This document shows, piece by piece, positions 49,620-61,900 of a DNA stretch of 64,000 bases. The stretch is from Casuarina equisetifolia (Eukaryota; Streptophyta; Magnoliopsida; Fagales; Casuarinaceae), in NCBI GenBank assembly GCA_028551475.1, contig CM052354.1, positions 17,445,258-17,509,257 on the forward strand, written 5' to 3'. Made by a program: the position numbers and the translations under genes. The notes beneath the pieces are model-generated. The model saw only the letters and a list, made by a program, of their open reading frames with translations. It was not told the origin of the DNA and searched no databases. Each line of letters starts with the position of its first letter. Positions within the stretch are counted from its first letter, which is position 1.

Positions 49620-52029
49620 ATTACCCATTATTTCTCTCTCTCTCTCTGAGATCAACCGTTTCTCTTTCTGGGAAAGCGTCCCTCTTTTCCCCCTGTACGA
49701 GTTTATCATCAATCTTCCTCTGTTTGAGATCGTCGATCGCCATCTCCGCGATTGAGAGTGAGTTTACTGTCCTACGATTCCATGTTCTTAAATTTTAGCA
49801 TGATCGCTGGGAATATTTTTTTCTTGAACTTCGAATAATGTTATCCTAATGTTTGGTTAGCTGGAACTTGGGGAAGGAGAAGAAAGTGAATGTAATATTT
49901 GAATGCTTTGATAATTCTCTTCTGGGTATCCAAGAATCTGGGAAAGACAGAAGCTTGAACCAGATTTCACACTTTTTTTTTAAAAAAAAAATAATAATAA
50001 TAAATAAAAAATAATAAAAAACGTTTACCTGGTCACTCGAATATAACGGTAAATCCTCTCTGGTATTGTTGCCTGGAAAACGGGGAAAGAAAGTTAAGAA
50101 ATTTTGCATGGATGGCGTGATAACTTATGTTCTGACTTGCTAACCTTCAGGGAAAATTGTATCGATATGCGATGTTCTTTTATGTTTTGTGATTGTTTGA
50201 GTTTCAACATGATCGATTGCGAAATGACCTGATTTCTTTTTTCTTGGAAATATGAAAAAAAGAAACTAACTTTGGGTTTCATGTCCTCAGGTTTGGTTAC
50301 CTTGAACTGGCAAAGAAGAAGAGAACTGAACGGAAATTTGAATGAAGGTAAATTTCTTCTGGGCTGGGCGTACAAGAAATTCAGTAAAATCGGCTCAAGA
50401 TTCCTTTTTTTTTTTTTTTTAATTATTCAAGTTCGAGCATATATTTCCAGCATCATGGGGAATCACTCTTGATCTTCTCTATTTGGATGAAAATCTGCTG
50501 TGGGTGAAAAATCAGGGTTTATATTGGTTGAAGCAAATTACAAGTTTTTGAATTGTTGCAACCTGGAAAAATTTTAAGACCATTCTCTTGTGTGCTACAT
50601 GATTTTAGAAAGAGGTGAGCTCATTTAGGCCTTGTTGAATAAGTATTGGGTAGAGGATGGAGTAAAGGATACTATGGGATCTGTAAGGTGTTGCTTTATG
50701 AAACGTAAAGCGTGTCCAATAACTTTTCTTTTTTTCGTCCAAGAAAATAGAAAGCGCTTCTTAAGAAGGTTTACCTGGAAAATTCTTTCTTAGATTCCGC
50801 AAACAAGATTATGTTAGATATAGACCCCATAAAAACCATTTCACATGCAAAGCTATATAAGAACAATGCTACCTCAAACTAAACAACGTAGAAGGCCTGC
50901 CAGTTGACACATTGGCAGATATTGCCAGGAAATCCCAGTACCATATAATAGGCCATATTACCCTCCAGTAAAGAACTGGAGAAAAATATGTCATTGAGAC
51001 TTCCAGAAGCATACCGGCAAAAGATATATTAAATTTTTGGAATGATTTCACATGAATGTAGTGATCTGTATTCAACATATTGCTGATAGCTAACCAAAGA
51101 ATCTGACAATGATATGCTGCTTAAAGTGAGGCTTTGACAATGAAGCTTTCCCCTAATTCTCTTCAAGAATGACTACCCTTTAAGTCGTCCACCCACTGCA
51201 AGCTTGTCTCACCATATGAGGCTTTGAAATAATCTGCAATTGCATCTTCTTATTTTATCTCCATTGGGTCCAAGGATTGAACTAATGGCTATTTCTGCTC
51301 ATAACTTATAATACAGAAGATCCTACACACCAAGACAAGATAGGGAGCCGGTTTAGTTGGATATTAAAGGGAATGGGATCTCCACCAGTGTCTCATTTTA
51401 TCATAATACCTTTTCTAGTTCTGGGCTTAGATGTTTTCATGGCATTATTATGCCATTGTTGACTCATGAAGTGCCGAACCTTCTGTGTGTCTGAATGTAT
51501 GTGCGCTGTTACCCCCTTTCTTGGGTTCTCTTCTCTAACTAGGGAAGAAGAAGAAAAAAAAAATCATATATTCGCATTCCAAGTCTTGGATACTTCTCTA
51601 ATAACTTTGCACCCCTCATGCTGTGAAATCTCGAAACAAGAAAGTGGAGCTAGGATACGAATGTTACAGTATTGTCCTAATAGATTTACTTCATTTTACT
51701 CCATCTTTGGTTTAGAGTTTGGGTGCTTTAAAGGAAGCTATTGTTGAAGATGGTTTCCTGAGTGGGGAAGTTTGGATTGTTATTGGCTTTTTTTCTTTAA
51801 TTTTTTAATTTAAATATATCTCTAGAGGTAACATAAGCATCTATTTTCTTCCTTTTCTGGATTCCCTAGTCCGGATATATGGTTGTACAGCCAGTCCTTC
51901 AAGTGAAATAACAGGACATTCACTTTTTTCTTTTTTCTAAGGTTGAATTATTATGTAGTTAACAATTGCTATAGTCAACTGTTTTGTTTGTTATTCTTGA
52001 TTTCTCTCTGTATTGTGGCTTGAAAGCAG
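49620..52029 (+). other. 5' UTR exons and long leader intron of the HIP1-like gene
   Basis: The first leader exon probably runs from about 49620 to 49757. A possible second non-coding exon is 50291-50347, between CTCAG and GTAAAT. The coding exon begins at 52030 after AAGCAG. The intron contains a diverged tandem duplication (49798-49990 against 50207-50420). No other gene is seen here. Confidence 0.5.
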
Positions 52030-52037
52030 GTATTAGT

Positions 52038-54603
52038 ATGGGGCAAAGAAATATGCTATTTACTGGACGGATGATTGGTTTTGAATCAGATCAACATGGC
52101 CAGAGTTATCTTCGTCCGGAACCCTGCATCCTTTTGGGCTCCAATGCAAACTTTGTGCAACCAAATATTCAAGCTATGTTACCATCAGTAGAGCCATGTG
52201 ACAATGCTTTGATTTATGGGATGACATCTTACAATGGCATTATTCAGCATCATAATCTTGATATAGGTGTTGCACCATCACCCAACTTTTATTATTCCTA
52301 CATGGCTCCATCTGGTACTGGGGCATTATCTGCTCCACGAAGCCATGGGGCCTCTGTTCAGTTGCCATCTTCCAGCAATTATGGAGTGATTGGAGTTTCT
52401 CCAGATGTGCACGCGAGGAACAGTCAATTTATGGATGATTTCAGGGGTCCATGCAAGAGAAAATATGCCGATGGAATTGCTGGGGGACTTCAGCATAACG
52501 ATGCTTCTTCAAGCTCTAGTTCTTCAGTTTCTGCATTAAATACAAGACATTCTGATGGAGTTACTGTGATGGAGCCTCCATCTTTTGACCCATCTCAGTA
52601 CAGAGGGGTTGGTACTCCTTCAGTCATGGAAGTGGGAAACCAGAATAGTTTGAGGAACAGAGGTAGTGCTACTGGGATGGATTCTCTTATGATGCGTGAC
52701 CGTAGTCATTTGATTCAAGCAAATTATATGGGTCAACCTTTTCAGCCAGCCAGTACTCTCTGGTTGGACCAACAGTTGAGCAGTAATTCTGGTGATGGTG
52801 GTACATCATCCTGGAATCAGGCTCCTTCAATGCCTTATGTGCATGGTGAATTTCTCACTCCTTAGTCGTTTCTTCCCGTTAGAACTCCACTTTACTTCAG
52901 AAAACTCATATTCCTCTATTGTTTACCTCAGTCTGTCTTTAGCTTTATGTGACGGAATGAATGGGGGGTTGCGGGGGGAAGGAAGAAATGTTATGAGCAT
53001 TTTTTCTTGTTCTCTATCCTTATTCTTTTTGGAAGGTGATAGCAGTTGGACTGCTTTCATGTAGGTTAATGAAGTTTATTCTTATAACCATGGCTATTTG
53101 TATTCAAAGCCAGTCTTACAGTGTGACTTTCTTCTGAGAAGGGGATCTCTGTTGAGGCGTATGTCCCAAATTAGATATGTTGACATTTTGGACTAATGAA
53201 GTACCTGTCTTTCTCTTATATCCCTTACAGGGAACAATGCTAGTGGAGGTTCTATGGAGAATCGGGGCATGGGTGTGCAGAGATATCATGAGACAGCTAG
53301 TAACAGAAATCCTCCCAGTTTCCAGCATCCTCCTCCCATGAACCACCGGCAGCACAATCTTCATCATCCCACCCTGCCAGCGCATGGAGTGAGAGGCCAG
53401 AATATTAACTTTCAACCCCAAGGAGCTGCAGCTCCATACAGAGTTTCTACGAATTCTGCACGCAGCAATCTGAATCCCTCACAGAACAGTTTAGAGACAG
53501 GTCATAGGCTTCCCGCATCTGCTCCACCAACTGGGCTTCGGATATACCGTCCACACAGAGGGGGATTTATGCCTGAGGCAACTCTTAGACATCGCAATCT
53601 GCCACACTTGAGAGTTCTGGAGGCTGAGGTAATATTCTCTTCTATTGTGTATATTTCTTTGTCATACTTTTTCCAAAAATACTGCAGCTTAGTGGGTGAG
53701 CTATATGTTATATACTAAGTACTATTAATGTCACTTGTTACTGCAAATTAGCTGAACTCTTTGGGTTAATTTGTGTAGGAAACTGCAATACTAGATATGC
53801 CAGAATTTTATCAAATGGGGAATTTGATGGACCATCACAGGGACTTGCGATTGGATATTGAGGATATGTCGTACGAGGTAAGTTCATGATATTCAATGGT
53901 GAAGCATAAAATTACTTAGACTTGCTTACTGGTAGGCATATGAAACATGAAGAAGTGCCCTTGTTGGATGGGTTTTCTATTTTTTAAAACAAAATCTTGC
54001 TTTTAAAGATTGAGGACCTTTATAGAAACTGACTTCAAATTTTTAATTCCCTCAGGAGCTTCTTGCACTGGGGGAACAGATTGGCAGTGTAAGCACTGGC
54101 TTGTCGGAGGAAACCATCACACGTCAGCTAAGGACAATAAGTTATGTATCATCTGCTACAGTTATCAATCTAGAGGAGGTGGCTCCCATGGATCAGGAAG
54201 CTGATTCTTGCATCATATGCCAGGTACCTAAAGTAATAACTGCTTAGTTATAGGAAGCTAAATTTTTAGATAACTGGTGGTGGTAGGAAGCTAATTTAAA
54301 GAGGCTGCTCAGCATTTTCACAAACAATCTAAAATACTTCAGAAGACCGGATTAGTTTTTCTACTTGATCATTCAAAATTTATTCAGTTGTTGGTCATGA
54401 ATATTTGAATTGGACAAATTTATTCAGTTCTTGGTTCATGAATTTTTTTTTTAAAGGATGAGTATAAGAACCAAGAGAAGATTGGAATCCTTGACTGTGG
54501 ACATGAGTATCATGCGGATTGCTTGAAGAAATGGCTAGTCCTGAAGAATGTCTGTCCCATCTGCAAGTCTGAAGCCCTGCCGACAGGTGCCAAGGATGTA
54601 TAG
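52038..54603 (+). CDS. HIP1/MBR-like RING-H2 E3 ubiquitin ligase
   Basis: Five coding exons: 52038-52845, 53231-53628, 53779-53877, 54056-54223 and 54457-54603. All are GT-AG and in phase, 1620 nt and 539 residues. The ATG at 52038 lies 8 bases into its exon and gives the family start MGQRNMLFTGRMIGFESD; an upstream ATG at 51984 lies in the intron. The long N-terminal part is low-complexity, rich in Ser, Asn, Pro, Gly and His. A conserved segment (ELLALGEQIGSVSTGLSEE, about residues 436-454) precedes the C-terminal RING-H2. Its ligands are Cys487, Cys490, Cys505, His507, His510, Cys513, Cys524 and Cys527. Family: HIP1 / MBR1 / MBR2 / RHG1A-type ligases, where MBR1 and MBR2 act on a Mediator subunit in flowering control. 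The target here is unknown. All zinc ligands are intact. Confidence 0.9.
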
Positions 54604-57051
54604 AAATGTGTTGACAGCTGGAAATTCAAGTGAAAAACTTGTGCATTTGTCTTTTCACTGGCTAATTATCATAACAAGTTGATATTTTGTATATGTACTA
54701 GCATATGTGACCAACAGTTGGGACTCATTTATTTTGTGGCCTTTGGAACATGGGTCCTGTATGTAGACAAAAACTGTACAGACTTTTCACATGTTGCTCT
54801 GTGTGCTGTAGCCCGTCTTACTCCTGTTCTTTCATGTATTGATATACTGGTGCGTTGTCAGATAATGGCATCTGGAGACGATGCATAATTCATTATTTTG
54901 TTCATTGAAGTGATTTAAGCCTTTTTAGGCAATGCCATAGGCATGCAGATCTCTCTCTGTTATGCATACTGAGAAACGGAAATTAGGCAACTGTAAGATC
55001 CTGTTTGGTGGAAGATGTTCTTGACACTACACAAAAGATACCTCTACTTGCATTTTTTGATACGGGAGAAGATGTGCTCCGAAATCAATTTGTTTCTTCT
55101 CTTCATGGGTTTCTGTTTGTTTTCCAGGTCTTCATATCCATCTTTAAGTTATAAGTCTTAAGAGCACGAAGCCCTTCAAACTTTCCCCTTCTAGCTTTCT
55201 AGCACAACTCTTCAGGAAGTGATTTTCTCGGAATTGATCGGGAATTGGGTTTCGCAACTTGAAGAAATGGATGCTGCTTCCAAATATCCAAATTTCCTGG
55301 TATCTAATAAGTTGATATCACAACTGTTAAATGAAATATTTCATGCTCCATTGGCAATTTAGCTAAAAACCAAGCATCACAAGAAGCAATGAATACTCAG
55401 TTACTGCCCAAAACCTCAAATCATAAATACTGTCTGATGGCTTGTATGCATTTACAGGTCAGTGAGAAATTATTGAACTGATACAGCACGAACGCATTTA
55501 TAAAAGTGTTGTGAATGTTAAAGATACTACTGCATTACCTTTAAAAAAGAGGAAACGTGCTGTCCTAACTTGAGAATATACCCACTGATGGGCTCATAAC
55601 TTGAGAAGCAAAAATGTCCTTAGGTTCTCTTTCCTGTCATTAACAAAACGATGAAGTGAAATCTGTTCAAGCTGCTTAAAGTGAAAATATGATTGTTTCT
55701 AAAGAAATTGAGACTGAAGATACTCGATAGCCACCTCTCTTGTAATTTGTATCAAGTGCAACGCAGTTATCCTTACTGTCCAAACGAAGGAGCCAACTCT
55801 TCTCAAGGGGGCTAATATTGAAATGGCCTACCTATCATTAACGTTAGTTGAATTTATTGTGATCCTGAATTTAATAAAAAAGGCTCTGATGAACTTTTTC
55901 TTGTTTAGACCTTTTCTTTTTATTTTGATAACTCAAAATTCTCACTAAACTTTGCTTAATGACTTAAACTAGAAAGCAATGACTTGCTTTAAAGCATACT
56001 TAAGTCCATCAGAAATGTAGTTAAGGAGATCCAAACCTAGAATACTTGTTTCATAAGATTTCTTACATTTCAAGGGGGCTAATATTGAAATGGTACATTA
56101 ATTGCTTATGGTCAGTCTATTTCGTCAGAAATTAGATATTGGAAAGTTTTTCTGGGAGAACTTTTCTAGATGCCCTTCTTCAATTTGACCATTCTTCAGG
56201 GCCTCCTTATAATGGAATTGCTTTTACAGAGATATATTGACTGAATATTTGTGAGAAACATTGTTATACGACAAGTTGGTGTCTTTGACTTCTCTTCACG
56301 AGTCTTTTTACATCATCTAATGCTCACAACTTTCTCCCTGCTTCTAAACACGTTTTCCATTTTATTTAGATGCTGTTTCTCTGGTTCTCCATCTTTTGCT
56401 TTGATTGTTTACAAGACACACGAAAGTTATGAAGCCATGAAAATACGGAGGCTTAACTCTGGCCCCGGAGTTATATTGACCAGCTCACCATGTTAATAAC
56501 CATCAGGATTTCTTTGTTGGAGGTATGTGAGCTTGGGCAATGTTGCCATTGCTAGTTGTTTTGGGGAAGAGTATGATGGAATGATTATCATAGTAAAAAG
56601 AGGAACTGGTAAAATGTATTGTTGACTTGAGGTACAATTAACTCTTCATGTGGTATCAAAGCAAAAAGATATGTACTTGAATGTCAGTGTTAGACAGAAC
56701 CAATGTTTTAAGCCTGAGGAGTTTATTCTTTTTTGCTTCTAGATACAGTGTTAATTTTACACAACATATATGTTAGATGGATACTCATCAGTTTCATTAT
56801 CTAATTTGTCCCCTCGAAGGTTTCTTTTCATTTTTGTTTCTTATTGACATGAAGAAAGTTACGTTGGAGGTGTGTGTTTGTGGTATGAGTGTTTACTTTA
56901 TGCCATTGAGGATGAATATTTCTCTTTTGCTCTGTATTTGAACCAAATGAATATTTCCAGGCAGAAGATCTGCCATTTTAAATTTGCGTACTGACGTTCA
57001 TAAATTTCATATTGCTGTCTGTTGGAACTGAAAAGTCTTGTTTGTTTTCAG
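54604..57051. other. Region between RING gene and ELOF1 exons
   Basis: The RING gene's 3' UTR occupies the first part. I searched it by eye for the ELOF1 first exon (basic start, KKRMDKLD, CPFCNH) and did not find it. A 24-bp direct repeat sits at 55803-55826 and 56070-56093. Other open frames are short and unrecognised. Confidence 0.55.
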
Positions 57052-57566
57052 TGATATGAAGAACTTGATTGCTGAGGCTTCTTGTAGGATTTGCCAAGAG
57101 AGCTTTAGCACAACCGTAACAGGTATGCTATTATAATTAGTTCAAGTTTTGGACAGGAAGCTTTTAGTGGCCTAGAGTTACACAAGTTTAGAGTTCCGAA
57201 CATGTGAAACTTTCCTGATATGTGTGGATTATGAGAACCTGCACTTGGTTATAATTAATTTGCTGGCTGAATACAAATGGACTTCTTGACCTGTTGATTT
57301 TTGTTCTGTGTCTTCCACTTTCTCGTCTTTAGTAGTCTTATTGCCAAATAATATCAGTGGTGATCTAATCTTTCTTTTGTTTTGTTTTTTGCAGCATTAA
57401 CCGAACCCATAGACGTGTAAGTGGAAAATTCTACATGAACTTTATTAAGAAGTAGAGACTTGGTTTTTCATGTTATTTGATCTCGTTTCTTATTGTCGAC
57501 TGCAGATATAGTGAATGGATTGACGAATGTGAGCGGGTCAACAACCTTGAAGATGATGGTGCTTAG
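57052..57566 (+). pseudogene. Transcription elongation factor 1 (ELOF1) homologue, 3' exons only
   Basis: Three exons in phase: 57052-57122, 57395-57416 and 57506-57566. They encode DMKNLIAEASCRICQESF, then ALTEPIDVYSEWIDECERV and the conserved end EDDGA. This is almost exactly the C-terminal half of plant ELOF1, a small zinc-ribbon protein that travels with RNA polymerase II. The first exon starts in phase 2 after a normal acceptor, so an upstream exon is expected. It should encode about 40 residues, including the first zinc pair CPFC. None is visible back to the RING gene. Introns are present, so it is not a processed copy. Either a partial duplicate, a gene with a first exon too diverged for me to see, or an assembly loss. 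The remaining frame is undamaged, which argues against great age. Confidence 0.8.
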
Positions 57567-58968
57567 GAAGATGTCAAGATGTCCATATCCCTATGTGGAG
57601 GAAGAGTAAATCTGAAAGGCTGTAGCTACTGTATTTGCATGTCTTGAGAAAGACCTTGTTGGTCAGTTGTAATGGTCATGAGCATCATGTAGTTGCTTTG
57701 TATAAATAGCAGTACTTTTAGATGACAGCAGTAACTAATGAACTTTAGTAATTTGTTTTCTTAATTCGAGTACATAATATTCATGTCAAATGCTATATTG
57801 AATGTCCCTAAACACCAGAACATATAAGTAGCTACGGGAGGCGAGGCAGGGATTTGAATTTTGAAGATAAAACGCTGTTCCCCTTGGCTTTAAGTAGCTT
57901 TTCGATCATTATAACTAAAAGAAAAATGCACAAAATTATTAACCCAATAACATGTAATCTTTTCTTTTTCTTTGAAAATCATCTATATTGATAACAAGTA
58001 TTCATAAGTACAATGTATAAGTATTTTTCTTTCTCTTTTTCATCTCTATATTTCTCTACGTCTTGGACATCTTTAAATGGACACTATTTTTGCTTGTTAA
58101 TCTATTTTATTTTGGCATTTTGAAATATCTTTTAGTAGATATGATTTTAAACAATTTGCAATTATGGTAGAATTTGCAAATTATCGATTTGGACCAATCA
58201 GATATACCTGTTAAAAAATTGCTTAGGAAAGACATTAAGCAATTAAAAAGACTTAAACTTATTTAAACTTAAACTTAAAAAGACTTAAAGTTATTTAAGA
58301 CATTTATAAAAAAAATTAATTCGAAGAATATTTTCAAGATTTAATTTAAAATAACACGTCATTATCGAAGAATAAATTCGTCAAACAGCCTATCGGAAAA
58401 ATTTAACAAAAAGTAAGAAAAACGTAGATCTTTCTTTTTGTCTTGTAAAGAGACAAGGAATTTTTATGATATCTTTTTGGAATTTGTTTTCTATTTTCAA
58501 TCCTATTCCTTTTTTTAGAGAGTTTATTATGTAGCCAAATTTTCTCAGGAGTTAGGTTTATGTCCTATATAAGGTATAATTATTAATAAAATTTTATAAA
58601 TTCCATCCTATACGAAATTTAACCTCAAAACTAGTGGTGGGCTGGGGGATTAGACTAAAGATTTGTGACTGTCCTGCCCCCGCGATAGTCACGTGACTTT
58701 CAATGTACTTTTGGTGACAAAGAGTTCAGTTCGCACGCAAGCCCATCCGTCTCTGTCTGTGTCTCTCTCTTTCTCGTATTTTCTGCGGAAATTCCCCGGA
58801 GATTTTAGACAGATTTTGCGCGCTCGGAGTTCTCTGGGCACTTACTATAATAGCACGTAATGTTTGTATACGGATCGGACTTTCTTATTCTTCTTTCATC
58901 CGTTGGTTGAAGAGCCTTTTGCCTCGTGAGGGTTTCGGAGGGACAGAGGGAGCGAGGGGGAAGACGGT
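57567..58968. promoter_or_regulatory. Intergenic: ELOF1 3' flank and SHH2-like promoter and leader
   Basis: AT-rich to about 58620, with local repetition of an ACTTAAA motif near 58250-58300. Closer to the SHH2-like ATG it becomes GC-richer, with CTGTCTCTGT-type pyrimidine tracts at about 58750-58775 and a weak TATA-like ACTATAATAG near 58845. The leader is probably about 90 bp. No gene is seen. Confidence 0.5.
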
Positions 58969-61900
58969 ATGGGTCGTCCTCCCAGTAATGGAGGCCCCGC
59001 CTTCCGTTTCACGCAAAACGAGGTCTCTTCTTCTTCTCCAAATTTGGTTTTCCTATTTTTTGATTCTTGTTTTTATGTACATGTATGCGAACGTATTTAT
59101 GCATGTATTTTTTTTTGTGAGGTATTACGTATTCTGTGTATACATGGCTGCCGTCGAGCTAAAATTTGGGTGAGTTGAGGAAATTGTTTGTGTGCCGGTA
59201 TGATTGCAGGATTTCCCCGCTTGATTTTCTGGATACCTAATATTTGTCCTTTGTGTTTCTCTGGGCGCTAAATTCGAATTTGCCGACTAGTCTGTAAAAT
59301 GGGTCAGTTTAATTGCCGGGACTGTGCTAAATTTTCTGGAATTTTGAAATCGTCTGGTTTGTGGTTGATTTAACGGAGAGCTTTTTAGATGTAGAGTTGG
59401 TTTTATGTACATACTAACTGGAAGTTCAAATATATTTTCATTACAAGGTCAGTTGGAAGTCAGTAATCATCACGATTTTCTGGTGTTGGATTTCCTTGGG
59501 CTTGGTTTTACGGAAATATTTTGGTTGATTACTTTGTTTTCTCGTTTCCCTGGCTTGCTTCTTCTGCTACATTTGGTGCTATGATTTTGTTATAGAATTA
59601 TTTAATTCTGTTTGTTAGATTGGAATTTATTGCAAACATATTCTTGGCTGTAGTTTGGTATGTAAGTAATGTAGATTCCTTCACATTGATCATGAAGGTT
59701 TCTGTTATTACTATGACAATAATGTGTATTCAATATTAATCTTTGCCGCTTTGTTGTTTTGCTAAACGTACGATATTGTAACTGGAAACATGTTGGTGAT
59801 AGTCTGTCATTTAGGGATCAGGGATCAAAGTTTTATAGACAGCTCCTGAGAATTAATCTTCAAATAAAGGTTTTGTGGCATGTTTATTTTCTCCGATCTA
59901 TGGAAGAGTCAAGTTAATATTGACATTGATGTGGGAGGGCCTCAGTATGGCTTCATGGTTATAGCAGGATATTGTTTACACCTAAGCCTGTTCTTCTCCT
60001 AATTGGCAAGCAATAACTATATCTGAAATTGTAATAAGGAAAAGAACTAGCATTTATTTAAATTAGTACCATCTTTTCTCTAGACATTGGATGATTCTCT
60101 GCTCATGGACTATTCACTAGACAAAAGTTTCTTTTGGAGATACTACTCTAGAGCTGACTTTTGATAAATAATGAGGAATGATTTTAGCAGAACATACATT
60201 TTCTAAACTTTCAGCTTATGTTAGGTATATATTATTGTCAATTACCCCTGTCTCTATGACATAATATGTGAACAATCTCGCTTATGGTGGAATGGGATAA
60301 AGGATCAGTAGGAGATTGGAGCTATAATTTAAAATGCTCAATAACAGAATGTCTTGCTACTTTTCCAAGGTTGTGGAGATGGAAGCTATTCTGCAACAAC
60401 ACAACAACACGATGCCTTCACGTGATGTTCTTGTGTCTCTTGCAGAGAAGTTCAGGTGCGCCTTATTTTCTTACCATTCTTTTAGGCATTGAATTTGCAC
60501 TTATAACGAGTTTGTTATTGCTACAGTGAGTCTGCAGATCGAAAAGGCAAGATTGCAGTTCAAATGAAGCAAGTATGGTATTTGGTTGTATTATTGCTTT
60601 ATGTGAAAATCATTTAGAATCTATTCTTATTTAGAGCCTTCATTTTAGGTTTGGAATTGGTTCCAAAATAGGCGTTATGCTATACGTGCAAAACTGAGTA
60701 AGGCACCTGGGAAGTTAAATGTATCTTCTCTGCCTCGGGATGATTCTACACCTGTGAGAAATGTGCCGCAAGCTATAGCTGCTCCAGTACCAGCTCCTTC
60801 AGGTAGGATGCATCCCCTGCTATGTTCTGGATTACAAGGCTTCCTTTGTCCTTTCTAGCTTTGGCCTCTACTTGTACACTTCTTGTAGTATTCTTTGAGA
60901 TTGAGCCTCTCAGCCAGATTGAGTTGCTCCATTATCTGATTTGTTTCATCAATTGACATGTGTCTTTGTATCTTTTAGAATGCCTAATATGTCTAATTCT
61001 GCTAGCTTTGTCAATTTTGTCTGTAGGTAGCCAATGCATAGCTCTGTGTTTGATGTGTTTTGGCAATTGCTCTCTTTTGTTATTTCTGTGACCTCTTACA
61101 GGGTGTCTTAACTGTGGAAGGAAATAACAGAGAAGTGTACTCTTAAGGACTCTTGGAGTACATGCTTTCCACCAATAGAAGCTGCGAGTCTAGAAATCTT
61201 TTTTTCCTTTTTTTGTTGGTATTTTTAGATTGTCTTTCTTTCCTCACTACCTGTCTTTCTCTGGCCTATGTTATGGCACTGTGTGTGTATATGCTTGCAT
61301 TTGTGTTAGGTTTAGCTTCCTTCCTCTGGTTCTTTGTCTTTCGTCCCTTATGCCTCTCTCTACATGTCATGTTGCTTCAAACCTCCATGTCTTTGGTCCG
61401 TTAGAAATTGATGCCTGCTGACTTGAAAAATGTGGTAACCAGATTTTGTAAAAGCCCCCATTACCTTGTAGAAATGCATGAAACTTGAAAGTATGGTTCA
61501 TAAGAACTGGGTTTTGATTCTATTATTTGTTTGGCAAAGTAGTGGTTCAATCTAGTATTAATAAAGCTCACATTTTCTGCAATCTTAGCCCATTGATTTA
61601 GATCTTCAGATTTGATTGATTTTTTAGGGGACTGAATTTGTACGTTGGTCCTTGCATCCCTGTTCAGGCCTCCTACTGACATTATTCAAGTTGTTACCCT
61701 TCCATGTACTTCATTTTCCTTTGTTTCATATACCACAACTATTACTCTTCCATATGTGCATTATTTGGGTAGAGACGGGAATGATTCAGTTGACTCAATA
61801 GTTCAGCTTTCCAAGGGTAAGTCTTCCCAACTATTATTTATGGGCTGCCCTTTTCTGCTGCTCTCTATGCTTTTTGGAGAGGAAGAAACTCCATAAATTT

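Noticed and set aside
51984-52037. Upstream in-frame ATG that would lengthen the RING-H2 protein by 18 residues
   Set aside because: It lies before the AG acceptor at 52028-52029, in intron sequence. The family start MGQRNML fits the ATG at 52038.
56160-56230. Possible ELOF1 first-exon remnant (TGCCCTTCTTCAATTTGACC)
   Set aside because: It only loosely recalls the CPFCN codons. Flanking bases do not continue the family sequence and the frame does not reach the exon at 57052.
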